DNA of 64,000 bases. It comes from Bos javanicus. Taxonomy: Eukaryota > Chordata > Mammalia > Artiodactyla > Bovidae. Under the pieces are notes generated by a model. It did not search any database. It saw only the letters and a program-made list of their open reading frames with translations, and was not told where the DNA came from. The translations under genes and the position numbers were made by a program. Positions 23,273-34,591 of the stretch are shown here, one piece after another; positions within the stretch are counted from its first letter, which is position 1; every line of letters begins with the position of its first letter. The DNA lies in the NCBI RefSeq assembly GCF_032452875.1, contig NC_083896.1, positions 1,302,001-1,366,000 on the forward strand, given 5' to 3'.

Positions 23273-24923
23273 ATGGGAAAGACTAGAGATCTCTTCAAGA
23301 AAATTAGAGATACCAAGGGAACATTTCATGCAAAGATGGGCTCAATAAAGGACAGAAATGGTATGGACCTAACAGAAGCAGACGATATTAAGAAGAGGTG
23401 GCAAGAATACAAACTTGCCATATACAAAAAAGATCTTCAGGACCCAGATAATCACGATGGTGTGATCACTCACCTAGAGCCAGACATCCTGGAATGTGAA
23501 GTCAAGTGGGCCTTAGGAAGCATCACTACAAACAAAGCTAGTGGAGGTGATGGAATTCCGGTTGAGCTATTTCAAATCCTAAAAGATGACTCTGTGAAAG
23601 TGTTGCACTCGATATGCCAGCAAATTTGGAAAAGTCAGCAGTGGCCACAGGACTGGAAAAGGTCAGTTTTCACTCCAATCCCAAAGAAAGGCAATGCCAA
23701 AGAATGTTCAAACTACCACACAATTGCACTCATTTCACAAGCCAGCAAATTAATGCTCAAAATCCTCCAAGTCAGGCTTCAACAGTACGTGAACCATGAA
23801 CTTCCAGATGTTCAAGCTGAATTTAGGAAAGACAAAGGAACAAGAGATCAAATTGACAACATCCACTGGATCACTGAAAAAGCAAGAGAGTTCCAGAAAA
23901 ACATCTACTTCTGCTTTATTGGCTATGCCAAAGCCTTTGACTGTGTGGATCACAACAAACTGTGGGAAATGAAGATCTTCAAGAGATTGGAATACCAGAC
24001 CACCTCACCTGCCTCCTGAGAAATCTGTATGCAGGTCAAGAAGCAACAGTTACAACTGGACGTGGAAAATCAGACTGGTTCCAAATCAGGAAAGGAATAC
24101 ATCAAGATTATGTATTGTCACTCTGCTTATTTAACTTACATGCAGAGTACATCATGCAAAATGCCGGGCTGGATGAAGCACAAACTGGAGTCAAGATTGC
24201 TGGGAGAAATATCAATGACCTCAGATATGCAGATGACACCACCCTTATGGCAGAAAGTGAAGAACTAAAGAGCCTCTTGATGAAAGTGAAAGAGGAGAGT
24301 GAAAACGTTTGCTTAAAAATTAACATTCAGAAAACTAAGATTATGGTATCTGGGCCCATCATTTCATGGGAAATAGATGGGGAAACAGTGGAAACAGTGA
24401 GAGACTTTATTTTAGGGGCTCCAAAATCACTGCAGATGGTGAGTGCAGCCTTGAAATTAAAAGACAGTTGCTCCTTGGAAGAAGTGCTATGACCAACCTA
24501 GAGAGCATATTAAAAAGCAGAGACATTACTTTACCAACAAAGGTCTGTCTAGTCAAAGCTATGGTTTTTCTGGTAGTCATGTATGGATATGAGAGTTGAA
24601 CCATAAAGAAAGCTGAGCACTGAAGAATTGATGCTTTTGAACTGTGGTGTTGGAGAAGACTCTTGAGAGTCTGTTGGACTGCAAGGAGATCCAACCAATC
24701 AATCCTAAAGGAAATCAGTCCTGAGTGTTCATTGGAAGGACTGGCGCTAAAGCTGAAACTCCAATACTTTGGCCACCTGATGCAAAGAACTGACTCATTG
24801 GAAAAGCCCCTGATGCTGGGAAAGATTGAAGGCAGGAGGAGAAGGGTTCGACAGAGGATGAGATGGTTGTATGGCATCACTGACTCAATGGACATGAATT
24901 TGAGCAATTCTGGGAGTTGGTGA
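23273..24923 (+). pseudogene. BovB ORF2 reverse transcriptase, frameshifted
   Basis: The frame 23273-24019 (248 codons) begins in the linker and carries GGDGIPVELFQILKDD, WPQDWKRSVFTPIPKKGNA, LPDVQAEFRKDKGTRDQ and YAKAFDCVDHNKLW, the fingers and palm. A frameshift near 23970 moves the reading to 23962-24492 (176 codons), which has HLTCLLRNLYAGQEATV, the catalytic LRYADDTTLMAE and KINIQKTKIMVSG. A second shift near 24415 leads to 24366-24599 and then 24663-24923 (C-terminal domain). The active-site aspartates are present, but the protein is split into at least four pieces. Confidence 0.88.
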
Positions 24924-25029
24924 TGGACAGGGAGGCCTGGAGTGCTGCAGTCCATGGGGTCACAAAGAGTTGGACATAACTGAGCAACTGAACTGAAAAA
25001 TGCATTTCAGTAAACACCAGGTGCAGACA

Positions 25030-25312
25030 AATACTGTTTGATTCCACTTACAGTCAAATTCATAGAGTCAGAAAGGACATTGGTAGGTGCCAGGGTTTCA
25101 GGGGTTGGGAGTGGCAGTGGGGGAAGGGGGCTTGGTGTTTAGTGGGGACAGAGTTTCTGTTTAGAAAAACGAAAAATTCAGCAGATGAATGAAGGTGAGA
25201 GTTGCATAACAATGAGAATGTACTTAGTGCCACTGAACTGTACAGTCAAATATGGTTAAAATAGTATGCTTTGTATTATGTGACTTTCACCACAATAAAG
25301 AGCATTTTAGAA
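25030..25312 (+). mobile_element. L1M 3'-UTR fragment
   Basis: It follows old L1 3' end text: ACTGTTTGATTCCACTTA, a GGTTTCAGGGGTTGGGAGTG block, and the closing TTTCACCACAATAAAG. The adjacent BovB may have inserted into it. Confidence 0.75.
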
Positions 25313-25515
25313 AGGACAAATTAAGAGGAGAAAAGTCACACACAAATTTTACTTGATGGTAATACTTTATTTTTTACGTGCACAGAGAACTTCACAGAAA
25401 AGTTAAGACTCAACAAGGCAGTTAAACCTGGGGGCTTATATACTATTGTATCAAAGGGCAATATATTTACAGAAAAACGACAAGACAAGGCAATAAATCG
25501 TGGAAAGATAAATAT

Positions 25516-25707
25516 TTGAAAGTGAAAGTCACTCAGTAGTGTCCGACTCTTTGTGACCCCACGGACTATACAGTCCGTGGAATTCTCCATGCCAGAATAC
25601 TGGAGTGGGTAGCCTTTCCCTTCCCCAGGGGATCTTCCGGAGTCAAACCCAGGTCTCCTACATTGCAGGCGGATTCTTTACCAGCTGAGCCACCAGGGAA
25701 GCTGGGG
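25516..25707 (-). mobile_element. Bov-tA SINE
   Basis: It has the antisense body GTCACTCAGTAGTGTCCGAC and the tRNA head ending GAGCCACCAGGGAAGC. A few internal bases are lost in the middle. Confidence 0.92.
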
Positions 25708-26384
25708 AAAACTAATGGAAGATGGGTGCTGTTTTAGCAAGACTCGTTTGTGCAGACCCATCTTGGGGCTTTCTGTCTCCTGGCTGTTCTCCTGATGTGG
25801 AAGACAGGAAAGAGAAAATGTTTGCAAAGGAAACTTTTTAGTCAGCTTTCAGGCAGGTAGGGCGAGGGCAAAGAGCTGTTTCTGAATTTGCCACTTCTTA
25901 ACTTGTTTAACTCAGAAATAATCTCTATGCCAAAGTGGCACATCTTAGGGTGTCATATTCTGATCCTTTCAGTTCCTTATTAAAGGGGTGAGGGTACTGG
26001 GGCCCAGAGACAGAATCCCTGGGGACCACATCCCATCTGGATGAAAGCGTTAGGAAGCTGGAGGCTTGAAGGGCTTTCTTTCTGGACCAAGGTACTGGTT
26101 ATCATCTGCACAGCATACTCTCCAGTCAACCCTTTTGCATTGGTTTCATCTAAGCCACTGAACTTGCCTTCTGTTAATTAGCCTTTAATTTGGGCTTCTA
26201 GTGGTTGAAATCCCTGGTTTCATCCCTGTGTTATGCTCATCGCTTTCCGTTTCTCTGTCTTCTTCACCACTCAACCCCCTGCCCTGGTGGAGCTGATTTT
26301 CCTGGGCTGTGAGATTTCTTGTTGGTTATAAATGTAGGTGAAAAGAGGGCCTTGGAGACATCAAATCTGCACTCCTCAGTCCAC
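25708..26384. other. No recognised feature
   Basis: I see no repeat or coding region that I can name. Confidence 0.45.
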
Positions 26385-26436
26385 ACCTCAGTGACCTTGG
26401 GCAAGTTATGTAATTTTCTAAATCTCTGTTTCTTCA
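26385..26436 (+). mobile_element. MIR core fragment
   Basis: GTGACCTTGGGCAAGTTATG followed by TTCTAAATCTCTGTTTCTTC is the conserved MIR core. A Bov-tA starts immediately after it and cuts off the rest. Confidence 0.75.
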
Positions 26437-26640
26437 GCTGTGTTGTTCAGTCGCTCAGTCGGGTCTGACTTTTGTGACCCCATGGACTGCAGCCCACCAG
26501 GCTCCATTGTCTGTGGAATTCTTCAGGCAAGAGTACTGGAGTGGGTAGCCATTCCCTTCTCTAGGGGATCTTCTTGACCCAGTGATTGAACTTTGGTCTT
26601 CTGCATTGCGGACAGATTCTTTACTTTCTGAGTCAACAGG
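26437..26640 (-). mobile_element. Bov-tA SINE
   Basis: The antisense body begins TTGTTCAGTCGCTCAGTCGG and the diverged tRNA head ends near GAGTCAACAGGTTCAC. It is inserted in the MIR. Confidence 0.88.
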
Positions 26641-26675
26641 TTCACTCTATGTACAGTGTTGACATTATGTACATT

Positions 26676-27926
26676 CAGCTCAGTTCAGTCGCTCAGCCGT
26701 GTCTGACTCCTTGCGATCCCATGGGCTGCAGCACACTTCCCTGTCCATCGCCAACTCCCGAGTTTACTCAAACTCATGTCCATTGAGTTGGTGATGCCAT
26801 CCAACTATCTTGTCTTCTGTCATCCCCTTCTCCTTCTGCCCTCAGTCTTTGCCAGCATCAGAGTCTTTTCCAATGAGTCGGTTCTTTGCATCAGGTGGCC
26901 AAAGTATTGGAGTTTCAGCTTCAGTATCAGTCCTTCATATGAATATTCAGGGTTCATTTTCATTAGGATTGATTGGTTTGATCTCCTTGCTGTCCAAGGG
27001 ACTCTGAAGAATCTTCCCCAACACCACAATTCAAAAGCATCAATTCTTTGGTGCTCAGCCTTCTTTATGGTTCAACTCTCACATCCATAAATGACTACTG
27101 GGAAAACCATAGCTTTGACTAGACGGACCTTTGCTGGCAAAATAATATCTCTGCTTTTTAATATGCTTCTAGGTTTGTCATAGCTTTTCTTCCAAGGAGT
27201 AAGCGTCTTTTAATTTCATGGCTGCAGTCACTATTGGCAGTGATTTTGGAGCCCAAGAAAATAAAGTCTCTCACTGTTTCTATGTTTCCCCATCTATTTG
27301 CCATGAAGTGATGGGACCAGATGCCATGATCTTAGCTTTTTGAATGTTGAGTTTTAAGTCAGCCTTTTCACTCTCCTCTTTCACCTTCATCAAGAGGCTC
27401 TTTAGTTTCTCTTCACTTTTTGCCATAAGGGTGGTGTCATCTGCATATCTGAGGTTATTGATATTTTTCCCAGCAATCTTGATTCCAGCTTGTGCTTCAT
27501 CCAACCTGGCATTTAGTATGATGTACTCTGCATATAAGTTAAATAAGCAGGGTGACAATACACAGCCTTAACATACTCCTTTCCCTATTTGGAACAAGTC
27601 TTGTCCCGTGTCCAGTTGTAACTGTTGCTTCTTGACCTGCATACAGATTTCTCAGGAGGCAGGTGAGGTGGTCTGGTATTTCAGTCTCTTGAAGAATTTT
27701 CCACAGTTTGTTGTGATCCACACAGTCAAAGGCTTTGGCATAGTCAATAAAGCAGAAGTAGATGCTTTTTTGGAACTCTGTTGCTTTTTCTATCATCCGA
27801 CAGATATTGGCAATTTGATCTCTGGTTCCTCTACCTTTTCTAAATCCAGCTTGAACATCTGGAAGTTTATGGTTCACATACTGTTGAAGCCTAGCTTGAA
27901 GAATTTTGAGGATTACTTTGCCAGCT
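26676..27926 (-). mobile_element. BovB 3' half
   Basis: On the minus strand the last ~1250 bases of BovB are present, from the palm of the reverse transcriptase to the CTGAACTGAGC-like tail. No target duplication is obvious. Confidence 0.92.
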
Positions 27927-27931
27927 ATCAA
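26820..27931 (-). pseudogene. BovB ORF2 reverse transcriptase, partial and frameshifted
   Basis: The minus frame 27931-27539 (130 codons) carries LPDVQAGFRKGRGTRDQ, YAKAFDCVDHNKLW and HLTCLLRNLYAGQEATV. The frame 27558-27280 (92 codons) has the LRYADDTTLMAK active site and KLNIQKAKIMASG. The frame 27029-26820 has the C-terminal QYFGHLMQRTDSLEKTLM. Shifts at about 27545 and 27270 separate them. Fingers and endonuclease are missing. Confidence 0.85.
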
Positions 27932-27984
27932 AGAGGGCTAATAACAGCTGCCCAAAGACTCTGAGAATTTTATGTATTGAGAAA

Positions 27985-28215
27985 CTCTCAGTTACTTACA
28001 ACTAATATTTATTGAGTATTTATGGAATACCAGGCACTTTTCTAAATACCTGAAGTATATTTATCTCAGTAAATCGTTTTAACCAGGGTGTAAGTAGACA
28101 TCATTCTTATACTACTTTTATAGAGGAGGAAAGTAGAGGGGAGAGAACCTAAATATGGTTATTTAGGTGCTAGAGCTGTTTGGGATTCACTCTATCAGGC
28201 TCCAGAGCTCTGGTT
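27985..28215 (+). mobile_element. MIR-like SINE
   Basis: The TATTTATTGAGTATTTATGG start, CCAGGCACTTTTCTAAATAC, and a later TTTTATAGAGGAGGAAAGTAG match MIR order at low identity. Confidence 0.6.
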
Positions 28216-28287
28216 TGTAACCTCTATCTTACTGGCAGCCAGCCCAACCACATTTTCTCTCATTTTTTTGAGTGTCCTCAATCTTGC

Positions 28288-28498
28288 CTAGGGCTTCCCT
28301 GGTGGCTCAGTGGTAAAGAATTTGCTTTCCAGTGCACGAGACACAGGTTTGGTCCCTGGGTCGGAAAGATTCTCTTGAGGAGGAAATGGCAACCCACTCC
28401 AGTATTCTTGCCTGGAGAATCCCATGGACAGAGGAGCCTGGTGGGCTACAGTCCATGAGGTCACAAAAGAGTCAGACACGACTGAGCGACTGAGTCCT
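28288..28498 (+). mobile_element. Bov-tA SINE with CA-rich tail
   Basis: It is full length from GGGCTTCCCTGGTGGCTCAG to CACGACTGAGCGACTGAG. Its 3' end leads directly into a CA microsatellite. Confidence 0.94.
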
Positions 28499-28528
28499 GA
28501 CGCACACGCGCACGCACACACACATGCA

Positions 28529-28563
<35 letters not shown>

Positions 28564-28578
28564 TACACACACACACAG
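28499..28578. repeat. (CA)n microsatellite
   Basis: Imperfect CACGCA and CACATGCA units change to a long pure CA run. It appears to have grown from the tail of the preceding SINE. Confidence 0.93.
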
Positions 28579-28975
28579 AGCTTGCCTGCTGTCCTGCTGG
28601 TCCTCTCTGCTGACCCCTACTGGACACCACACAACAGGGCCAGTCGTCCCTTGGGTGGCTGAGGACGTGTTTTCATAAGCCTGAGGGATGAAACTCAGGA
28701 ACCAGCTCCTTAGGAGCCCCTCCCCCTGGCCTATTGCATCACACCCACCACCGACCAGCAGTAATTGCCCACAGGTCTCACCAGCTGCAGAAACTCCTAG
28801 TCTCTGGAAAGCAAACACCAAAGTTCACAGGGTCTGGCATTCAGATCCTTCTCTTCCAGTTTTGACCCAACCCCCAGATTAGCCACCTAAACAACAATGC
28901 AGCAAAACTGGTTTGATGCGTGATTTTCTGCTTCCATTTGTTTTCTCTCCTGATAGCTGTCCTCATGTAGATGAA
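28579..28975. other. No recognised feature
   Basis: I see no repeat or gene. The minus-strand 177-codon frame at 28821-28288 is a chance frame that runs through the CA repeat and the SINE. Confidence 0.45.
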
Positions 28976-29181
28976 AAGTGAAAGTGTTAGTGGTTCAGTC
29001 TGACTCTTTGTGACCCCGTGGACTGTAGCCCACCAGGCTCCTCTGTCCACAGGATTCTCCAGGCAAGAGTCCTAGGGTGGATTGCCATGCCCTCCTCCAG
29101 GAGCTCTTCCTAACCCAGGGATGGAACCCACATCCTGCACTGATAGGCAGATTCTTTACCACTAGCGCCACCTGGGACTTT
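28976..29181 (-). mobile_element. Bov-tA SINE
   Basis: The antisense body has GACTCTTTGTGACCCCGTGG, and the diverged tRNA head ends TAGCGCCACCTGGGACTT. Confidence 0.9.
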
Positions 29182-29882
29182 GAAGTCACACAGTTGGAAT
29201 CCCAGCAACACCATTTCCTGTGCATTGAAGAGTCACTTAGTCTTGCTGAGTTTCCTTCTGTATGACATGGACTGGGGCTGGGGAGAAGGTCGAGTGACTG
29301 GATAAGTGAATGGCACCTTGACTGATGCCTGGGATCTACTCCCATCCCCAAAGACCCCTCCCTTCCTGCCTGGGAGCCCCTGCTCCAGCTAAGTAAATAG
29401 CAGAACTCTGGTTTCCCATGACAACAACTTTCTCATTATTTAAAAGAAAGAAAAAGTGCTTTATAATGAAAAGTGATCAAAACAAGATTGAGGTAAAAGA
29501 CAAGGCGATCAGAAAGTATGAAATGAACATGGCACCTAAAAAACTGCATAAAGCCATGAGAGACCAGGGCAGTGCAAGCTGGTAATTATGTGTTAAGACT
29601 GAAGCATTTATTTCTCACAAGTTAACATTTTGCATGATGAACCTTCTGTGAGTAAATGCATGGGTTCTTTTTTGTTCTTATAGATTTTTTTTTTAACCAC
29701 AAACATGGCCTAGAAGAAAGGAGGAATAAAAAGGAGAATTGTTTCTTCATTATCAACATAATTATTCAGTTGTCATGGATTACATTTTTATTTTGGCTAG
29801 TTTGGGTTCCCCAAGTATGGGAAGCATTTGAAAGACTATAAAAACAAACAAATTGATAAAAGATTCTTGTAAAAAATGAGCT
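29182..29882. other. No recognised feature
   Basis: This is AT-rich DNA with several T and A runs, and no named repeat or gene. Confidence 0.45.
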
Positions 29883-30175
29883 CTGCTGAAAGGTTGCTGC
29901 TAAGTCACTTCAGTCGTATCCGACTCTGTGTGACCCCATAGACGGCAACCCACCAGGCTCTTCCGTCCCTGGGATTCTCCAGGCAAGAACACTGGAGTGG
30001 GTTGCCATTTCCCTCTCCAATGCAGGAAAGTGAAAAGTAAAAGTGAAGTTGCTCAGTCGTGTCCGACTCTTAACGACCCCATGGACTGCAGCCTACCAGG
30101 CTCCTCCGTCCATGGGATTTTCCAGGCAAGAGTACTGGAGTGGGGTGCCATTGCCTTCTCTGCTGCTGAAAGGTT
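29883..30175 (-). mobile_element. Bov-A2 SINE with 13-bp target duplication
   Basis: Both Bov-A monomers are present in antisense between about 29896 and 30162. CTGCTGAAAGGTT is repeated exactly at 29883-29895 and 30163-30175. Confidence 0.96.
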
Positions 30176-30778
30176 AAAGATGGCTATTTGTTCAAGGGGA
30201 AAAAGCGGAACTTTACCAGTCAGTGCCTTTTGTTATAGTAGTCAGTTATTTTTCTTTGCCAAGAGGAAAAAAGGAATAGATTTTAGCTATAGCCAGAAAT
30301 GTTGAGAAGCTACAATGGAACCTCATTCCAGAATTACTAAGCGTCCATGTGACTGCAGTGTTAGCACAGGGCGTGGCTCTGAGATAAGGACCCGCACGCT
30401 GCTTTCTGTTGATCTCATTACCCGCACCCACAAGCCCTCAGTCTCAGCTCCAGGGGACAGACGGTTGGAGCCGCTCCTGCCAACTGCCTGGTGAGCAATG
30501 CTCGGAGGCCTCTGCTGAGTCTGGGATTTGACTCCCAGCAGCGCACTTCCCAGGCCCGGCCGGGGCAGAGCACAGGGCAGTGAGCTCAGTATCAGGAGAC
30601 CTTGCTGGCAGGTCCTGCTCCCCAACCTGCCTGCCTCCTGGGATCAAACGAACAGGTTGATCTTAATTGTAGCACTTTTCAAATTTCAGTGCAGATGAAA
30701 ATGTTGACAATTATTGGATTATTTATTTATTTTTGAGAGGGTGCTTGCTTAAATTCCAGCTTTCTAGCCCCTTCCCTG
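30176..30778. other. No recognised feature
   Basis: A moderately GC-rich stretch lies at about 30360-30640, with overlapping short minus frames (up to 100 codons) and no domain. Confidence 0.4.
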
Positions 30779-30988
30779 ACTTCCTACGTGGTGCAGTGGT
30801 AAACAATCTGCCTGCCAATGCAGAAGATCAGGTTTGATCCCTCGGTCAAGAAGACCCCCTGGAGGAAGAAATGGCAGCCCACTCCAGTACTCTTGCCTGG
30901 GAAATGCCACGGACAGAGGAGCCTGGTGGGTACAGTCCATGGGGTCGGACAGAGTTGGACGTGACTGAGCACACACATACATCCGATT
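30779..30988 (+). mobile_element. Bov-tA SINE
   Basis: It runs from the diverged head GACTTCCTACGTGGTGCAGT to GGACGTGACTGAGCACACAC. Confidence 0.92.
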
Positions 30989-31088
30989 CCCCACGTAAAC
31001 TTTTATTTTTTATTTTTACGTGGAATGGAGCACAGGACCCAAAGTTATGTTTATTAATAAACACCTGATATGAATAACCCTTGGGCTA

Positions 31089-31350
31089 GTGTATTAGTTT
31101 GGGAGGGCTGCCATAACAAAAGACCACAGACTAGGTGGCTTAAGCAACAGACATTAGTTTTTTTGCAGTTCTGCAGGGTGGAAGTCCAAGATGATTGATT
31201 GACAGGCTTGGCTTCTCCAGAAACCTCCTCCTCTGGCTTGCAAATGGCAGCTTCTTGCTATTTGTTCACAAGGTCTTTTTTCTGGTGTCTAGGGGCTCAA
31301 CATACAAATTTGGGTAGGGGGAAAAATTTGGCCCCTGACAGCTAGATAAT
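31089..31350 (-). mobile_element. MLT1 (ERVL-MaLR) LTR fragment
   Basis: The antisense text begins GTATTAGTTTGGGAGGGCTG with CCATAACAAAAGACCACAGA, the GGTGGCTTAAGCAACAGACA block, then TTCTGCAGGGTGGAAGTCCA, and ends near CAACATACAAATTTGGGTAG. Confidence 0.75.
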
Positions 31351-31414
31351 CTCTAAAATTCTATGACTGATGAAAGCTAGGTCATACCTCTCTCCAGGCT
31401 CAGCTTCTTTACTT

Positions 31415-31585
31415 AAAAAATATTTATTATTTGTTTATTTGGTTGCACTGGGTCTTGGTTTCGGCCCATGGGATCTTTAACTTTGGTATGAGAATCTAGT
31501 TCCTTGACCAGGGATTGAACCTGGGTCCCTGCATTGGGACTGCAAACAAGTAGCCACTGGACTGCCTGGAAAGGGACTAGCAGGT
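31415..31585 (-). mobile_element. CHR-type SINE, shortened
   Basis: In antisense it has TTGACCAGGGATTGAACCTG and GTCCCTGCATTGGGACTGCA, the tRNA-like head. Most of the body is missing. Confidence 0.65.
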
Positions 31586-31811
31586 AAGTCCCTCAGCTTC
31601 CTTTTTGAGACTTCTTGTAGCACCAGGGTGGAATATCGAAACTAGTCTCTCCACTTCTCCAGCCGGAGCTCCCAATCCTACTTTGGTGACATCTGGCCTT
31701 AATCTCCTGCCCTAACTGCTGCTACCACCCTATCTAAGGTGCCTGCCACCCTGTCCTCCTACACTGATTTGAGGTCTTGTATTGATTTATTTATCTGTTT
31801 CCTCATTTCCT

Positions 31812-32110
31812 GTCTTTCTCCCCTGCTGCTGCTGTGTCACTTCAGTCGTGTCCGACTCTGTATGACCCCATAGACGGCAGCCCACCAGGCTTCCCTGTCC
31901 CTGGGATTCTCCAGGCAAGAGCACTGGAGTGGGTTGCCATTTCCTTCTCCAATGCATGAAAGTGAAAAGTGAAAGTGAAGTTGCTCAGTTGTGCTGACTC
32001 TTAGCGACCCCATGGACTGTAGCCTACCAGGCTCCTCCATCCGTGGGATTTTCCAGGCAAGAGTACTGGAGTGGGGTGCCATTGCCTTCTCTGGTCTTTC
32101 TCCCCTGCTG
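31812..32110 (-). mobile_element. Bov-A2 SINE with 17-bp target duplication
   Basis: GTCTTTCTCCCCTGCTG is repeated exactly at 31812-31828 and 32094-32110. Between them lies a complete antisense Bov-A2 starting with its CTGCTG tail. Confidence 0.96.
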
Positions 32111-32205
32111 GACTGTAAATTCCATAGATCAACCTAGCACCACACACAGTGCCTAGCATACAGTAGGCCCTCCTTAAATACTGATGCATGAATCAATGAC
32201 TGAAC
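32111..32205 (+). mobile_element. L2 3'-end fragment
   Basis: ACTGTAAATTCCATAGATCA leads to CACAGTGCCTAGCATACAGT and AGGCCCTCCTTAAATACTGA, the L2 3' terminus. The Bov-A2 inserted at its start. Confidence 0.65.
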
Positions 32206-32399
32206 AATTGAGCTAAATTGAGAAGACCTTAAGGTCCATTCCAACCACAGAATCACCTTGTCTTCTGTATCCTTTCACTTGGACAATGTTGAAGAGACTT
32301 CGCCCCAGCCAGAGGCAATAAAATCTGTAATGCTATCCACCATGATATCTTCACGGAGGCCTGGGAGAGGTGAAATTTATGCTCACTTATCATCCTACT

Positions 32400-32880
32400 A
32401 ATGTCTTGGTCACCAAAGTGTTAACAGTGCACTGAACCTATTGTCCCCGGACTGCACGACCCGGAGACAGGTCAGGGACGGAGGGCGGCAGCTTGTCAGC
32501 CGAGAGCAAGCGTCACCCACCACCCACCTCGTCAAAAGCCCCGCGCGGATCAGGAGTCTGCGGGTGACACAGGGTGGGACCTGGGACCGCTGCCAAGGTA
32601 AGAGTGTTTGCACCCGGACAAAGTCTCCTCCAGTAAGCAAACACAAAGAAACTGTGAGGACCTAAAAATAACTGCATGCATGCACAGTTGGGGCAATTAG
32701 GAGAATAGGATACCAAAGGCCACAAACCAATGGCCGTTCCTGAGGTGCAGGGAGCAAAAGCGGGCTACTGCGCATGCTCCCTGCACACACCACTGGGGCA
32801 GGGGGTCCGTAGACCCCCTAAGCTACACCTATTGCCCCACCCACCGACCCACCCCTGTCCTTACCCCAATTAAGGAAACA
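32400..32880. other. GC- and CpG-rich segment joined to an L1 3' end
   Basis: CpG dinucleotides cluster at 32450-32600 and again near 32770. A CTACTGCGCATGCTCCCTGC stretch lies just before the L1 3' end at 32885. It could be an L1 5' UTR joined to an L1 tail by internal deletion, or an LTR piece. I could not settle which. Confidence 0.4.
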
Positions 32881-32884
32881 GCGG

Positions 32885-33306
32885 GACCTAGAGACTGTCA
32901 TGCTGAGAGAAGTAAGTCAGAGAGAGGAGAAACATTATATAACACCCCTTACATGCGGAATCAAAAAGACATGATACAAACGAACATATTTACAAACAGG
33001 AAGAGACTCACAGACTTGGAGAAGGAACTTATGGTTGCTTGGGCCTTGGCGGGGAGAATAGGGGGACGAGACAGGAAGTTTTGGGTTGACATGTAACTCT
33101 TCTACATTTAAAATGGATAATCACAAGTTATCCTACCATATAGCACAAGGAACTCTGCTCCATGTTATGTGGCAGCCTAGATGGGAGGGGAGTTTGGGGG
33201 AGAATGGATACAAACGTGTGTGTGGTCGAGGCCCTTTGGGGTCCACCTGAAACTATCGCAACTTTGTTAATCAGCTATACTCCAATACAAAATAAAAAGT
33301 TAAAAA
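32885..33306 (+). mobile_element. L1 3' end (ruminant type)
   Basis: The text follows the end of ORF2 (GCTGAGAGAAGTAAGTCAGA) and the 3' UTR with CCTGAAACTATCGCAACTTT, closing in CCAATACAAAATAAAAAGTT. Confidence 0.88.
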
Positions 33307-33309
33307 GGA

Positions 33310-33769
33310 ACCAGCTCACCTCTGGCCCCAGTTGGATAGAGAACAAGAACACCTGCTTCTTGTTTTCATCCCCTTGTGCTGTAGCCCGACCCCAGGAAGG
33401 CCTCATTAACATCTATTGATTAAAGAGTTTTCAAGAGCCTGGGGTGGGAACACACATGACTCACAACCGGGGTCTGGATGTGATCATCCGTCTTCCCGCA
33501 GCTGGCCAAAAGCTCTTTTTTATAAACTTCAGGCCTGAGACATTTGCCAGGAAAACAGTTAAGCTTTTTATTGCCTGTCATTCTTTTAGGCTGATGGAGA
33601 GAAGCTGGACTGTGTCAACAAAAGCAACACTATTAATGCAATAAGACTAAAAATAAATGAAAAAACAAACTATCAGCAATAGTTTAAAGAAGACAGTCTC
33701 AGCTCACTGAAGACAGGTGAATTTTAATCCCAGATTGGGTTGGATCTACATAAATGAAAGCGGGATCAT
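33310..33769. other. No recognised feature
   Basis: I see no repeat or gene that I can support. Confidence 0.45.
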
Positions 33770-34054
33770 ATCTTTGGGCTGCTGCTGCTAAGTCGCTTCA
33801 GTCGTGTCCAACTCTGTGCAACTCCATAGACGGCAGCTCACCAGGCTCCGCTGGATTCTCCAGGCAAGAATACTGGAGTGGGTTGCCATTTCCTCCTCCA
33901 ATGCATGAAAGTGAAAAGTGAAAGTGAAGTGGCTCAGTCGTGTCCGACTCTTCACGACCCCATGGACTGCAGCCTACCAGGCTCCTCCATCCATGGGATT
34001 TTCCAGGCAAGAGTACTGGAGTGGGGTGCCATTGCCTTCTCCGATCTTTGGGCT
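33770..34054 (-). mobile_element. Bov-A2 SINE with 11-bp target duplication
   Basis: ATCTTTGGGCT is repeated at 33770-33780 and 34044-34054, with an antisense Bov-A2 between. A few bases are missing from the first monomer (GGCTCCGCTGGATTCTCC). Confidence 0.96.
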
Positions 34055-34184
34055 ACAGGGAGGCAATATTTTTAGATAGTGCTCATGTGTATTTTCACCA
34101 AAGGCCTCACCCCAGGTTGAGTTGATTGCTTTTTCCTTATACTTACTAAATTTGTGGGCATATATTTCTTTCTATGCCTGTCTC

Positions 34185-34290
34185 CTCTTCTATACCAGTG
34201 GTTCCTGGAGAACAATAATCACATCTTATTTATTTCTGCATCTCCTGTACCTGCTACTTGGCCTCAAATATTGAATGAATAACTTAACAA
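34185..34290 (+). mobile_element. L2 3'-end fragment
   Basis: GCATCTCCTGTACCTGCTAC followed by CAAATATTGAATGAATAACT resembles the L2 end at low identity. Confidence 0.5.
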
Positions 34291-34591
34291 GGAGATTTAA
34301 ATATTGACTAGTAGGTACTGCCAAAATGTTTTATGGCAGATTAGTCAGAGACATATTAATTACTGTCATAATCATCCAATATATCCCACTCTCAATAATT
34401 TTATTTACAGAATTAAAAAAAAAAATCCCACTGGTTTTAGCCTAAGGCTAAAATTTCTTAGAATGGGCCATACCATGCATGTCTGGGGGAGGAAAGAAGC
34501 CAGAGGAAAGATGTATGCATGGCCCGCCTCTGGGAATGTAAAGTGATTTTCAAATTATGCCTCATCAGACAGAATCAGAAAAGGAAATGTA

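Larger units (their letters stand above)
21559..25008 (+). mobile_element. Near full-length BovB (RTE) LINE with 8-bp target duplication
   Basis: The element runs from about 21567 to 25000 and includes the 5' region (TTCACTGGAGAAGGGAATAG), endonuclease, reverse transcriptase and the 3' tail. TGCATTTC is repeated at 21559-21566 and 25001-25008, supporting one insertion. Two AT-rich expansions (21821-21910 and 22068-22357) lengthen it by roughly 350 bases. This is the only copy in the window that keeps the endonuclease region. It is inactive because of stops and frameshifts. Confidence 0.93.

Noticed and set aside
28288..28821. 177-codon minus frame with a cysteine-valine repeat
   Set aside because: The repeat is the translated CA microsatellite, and the rest is a Bov-tA read in antisense.
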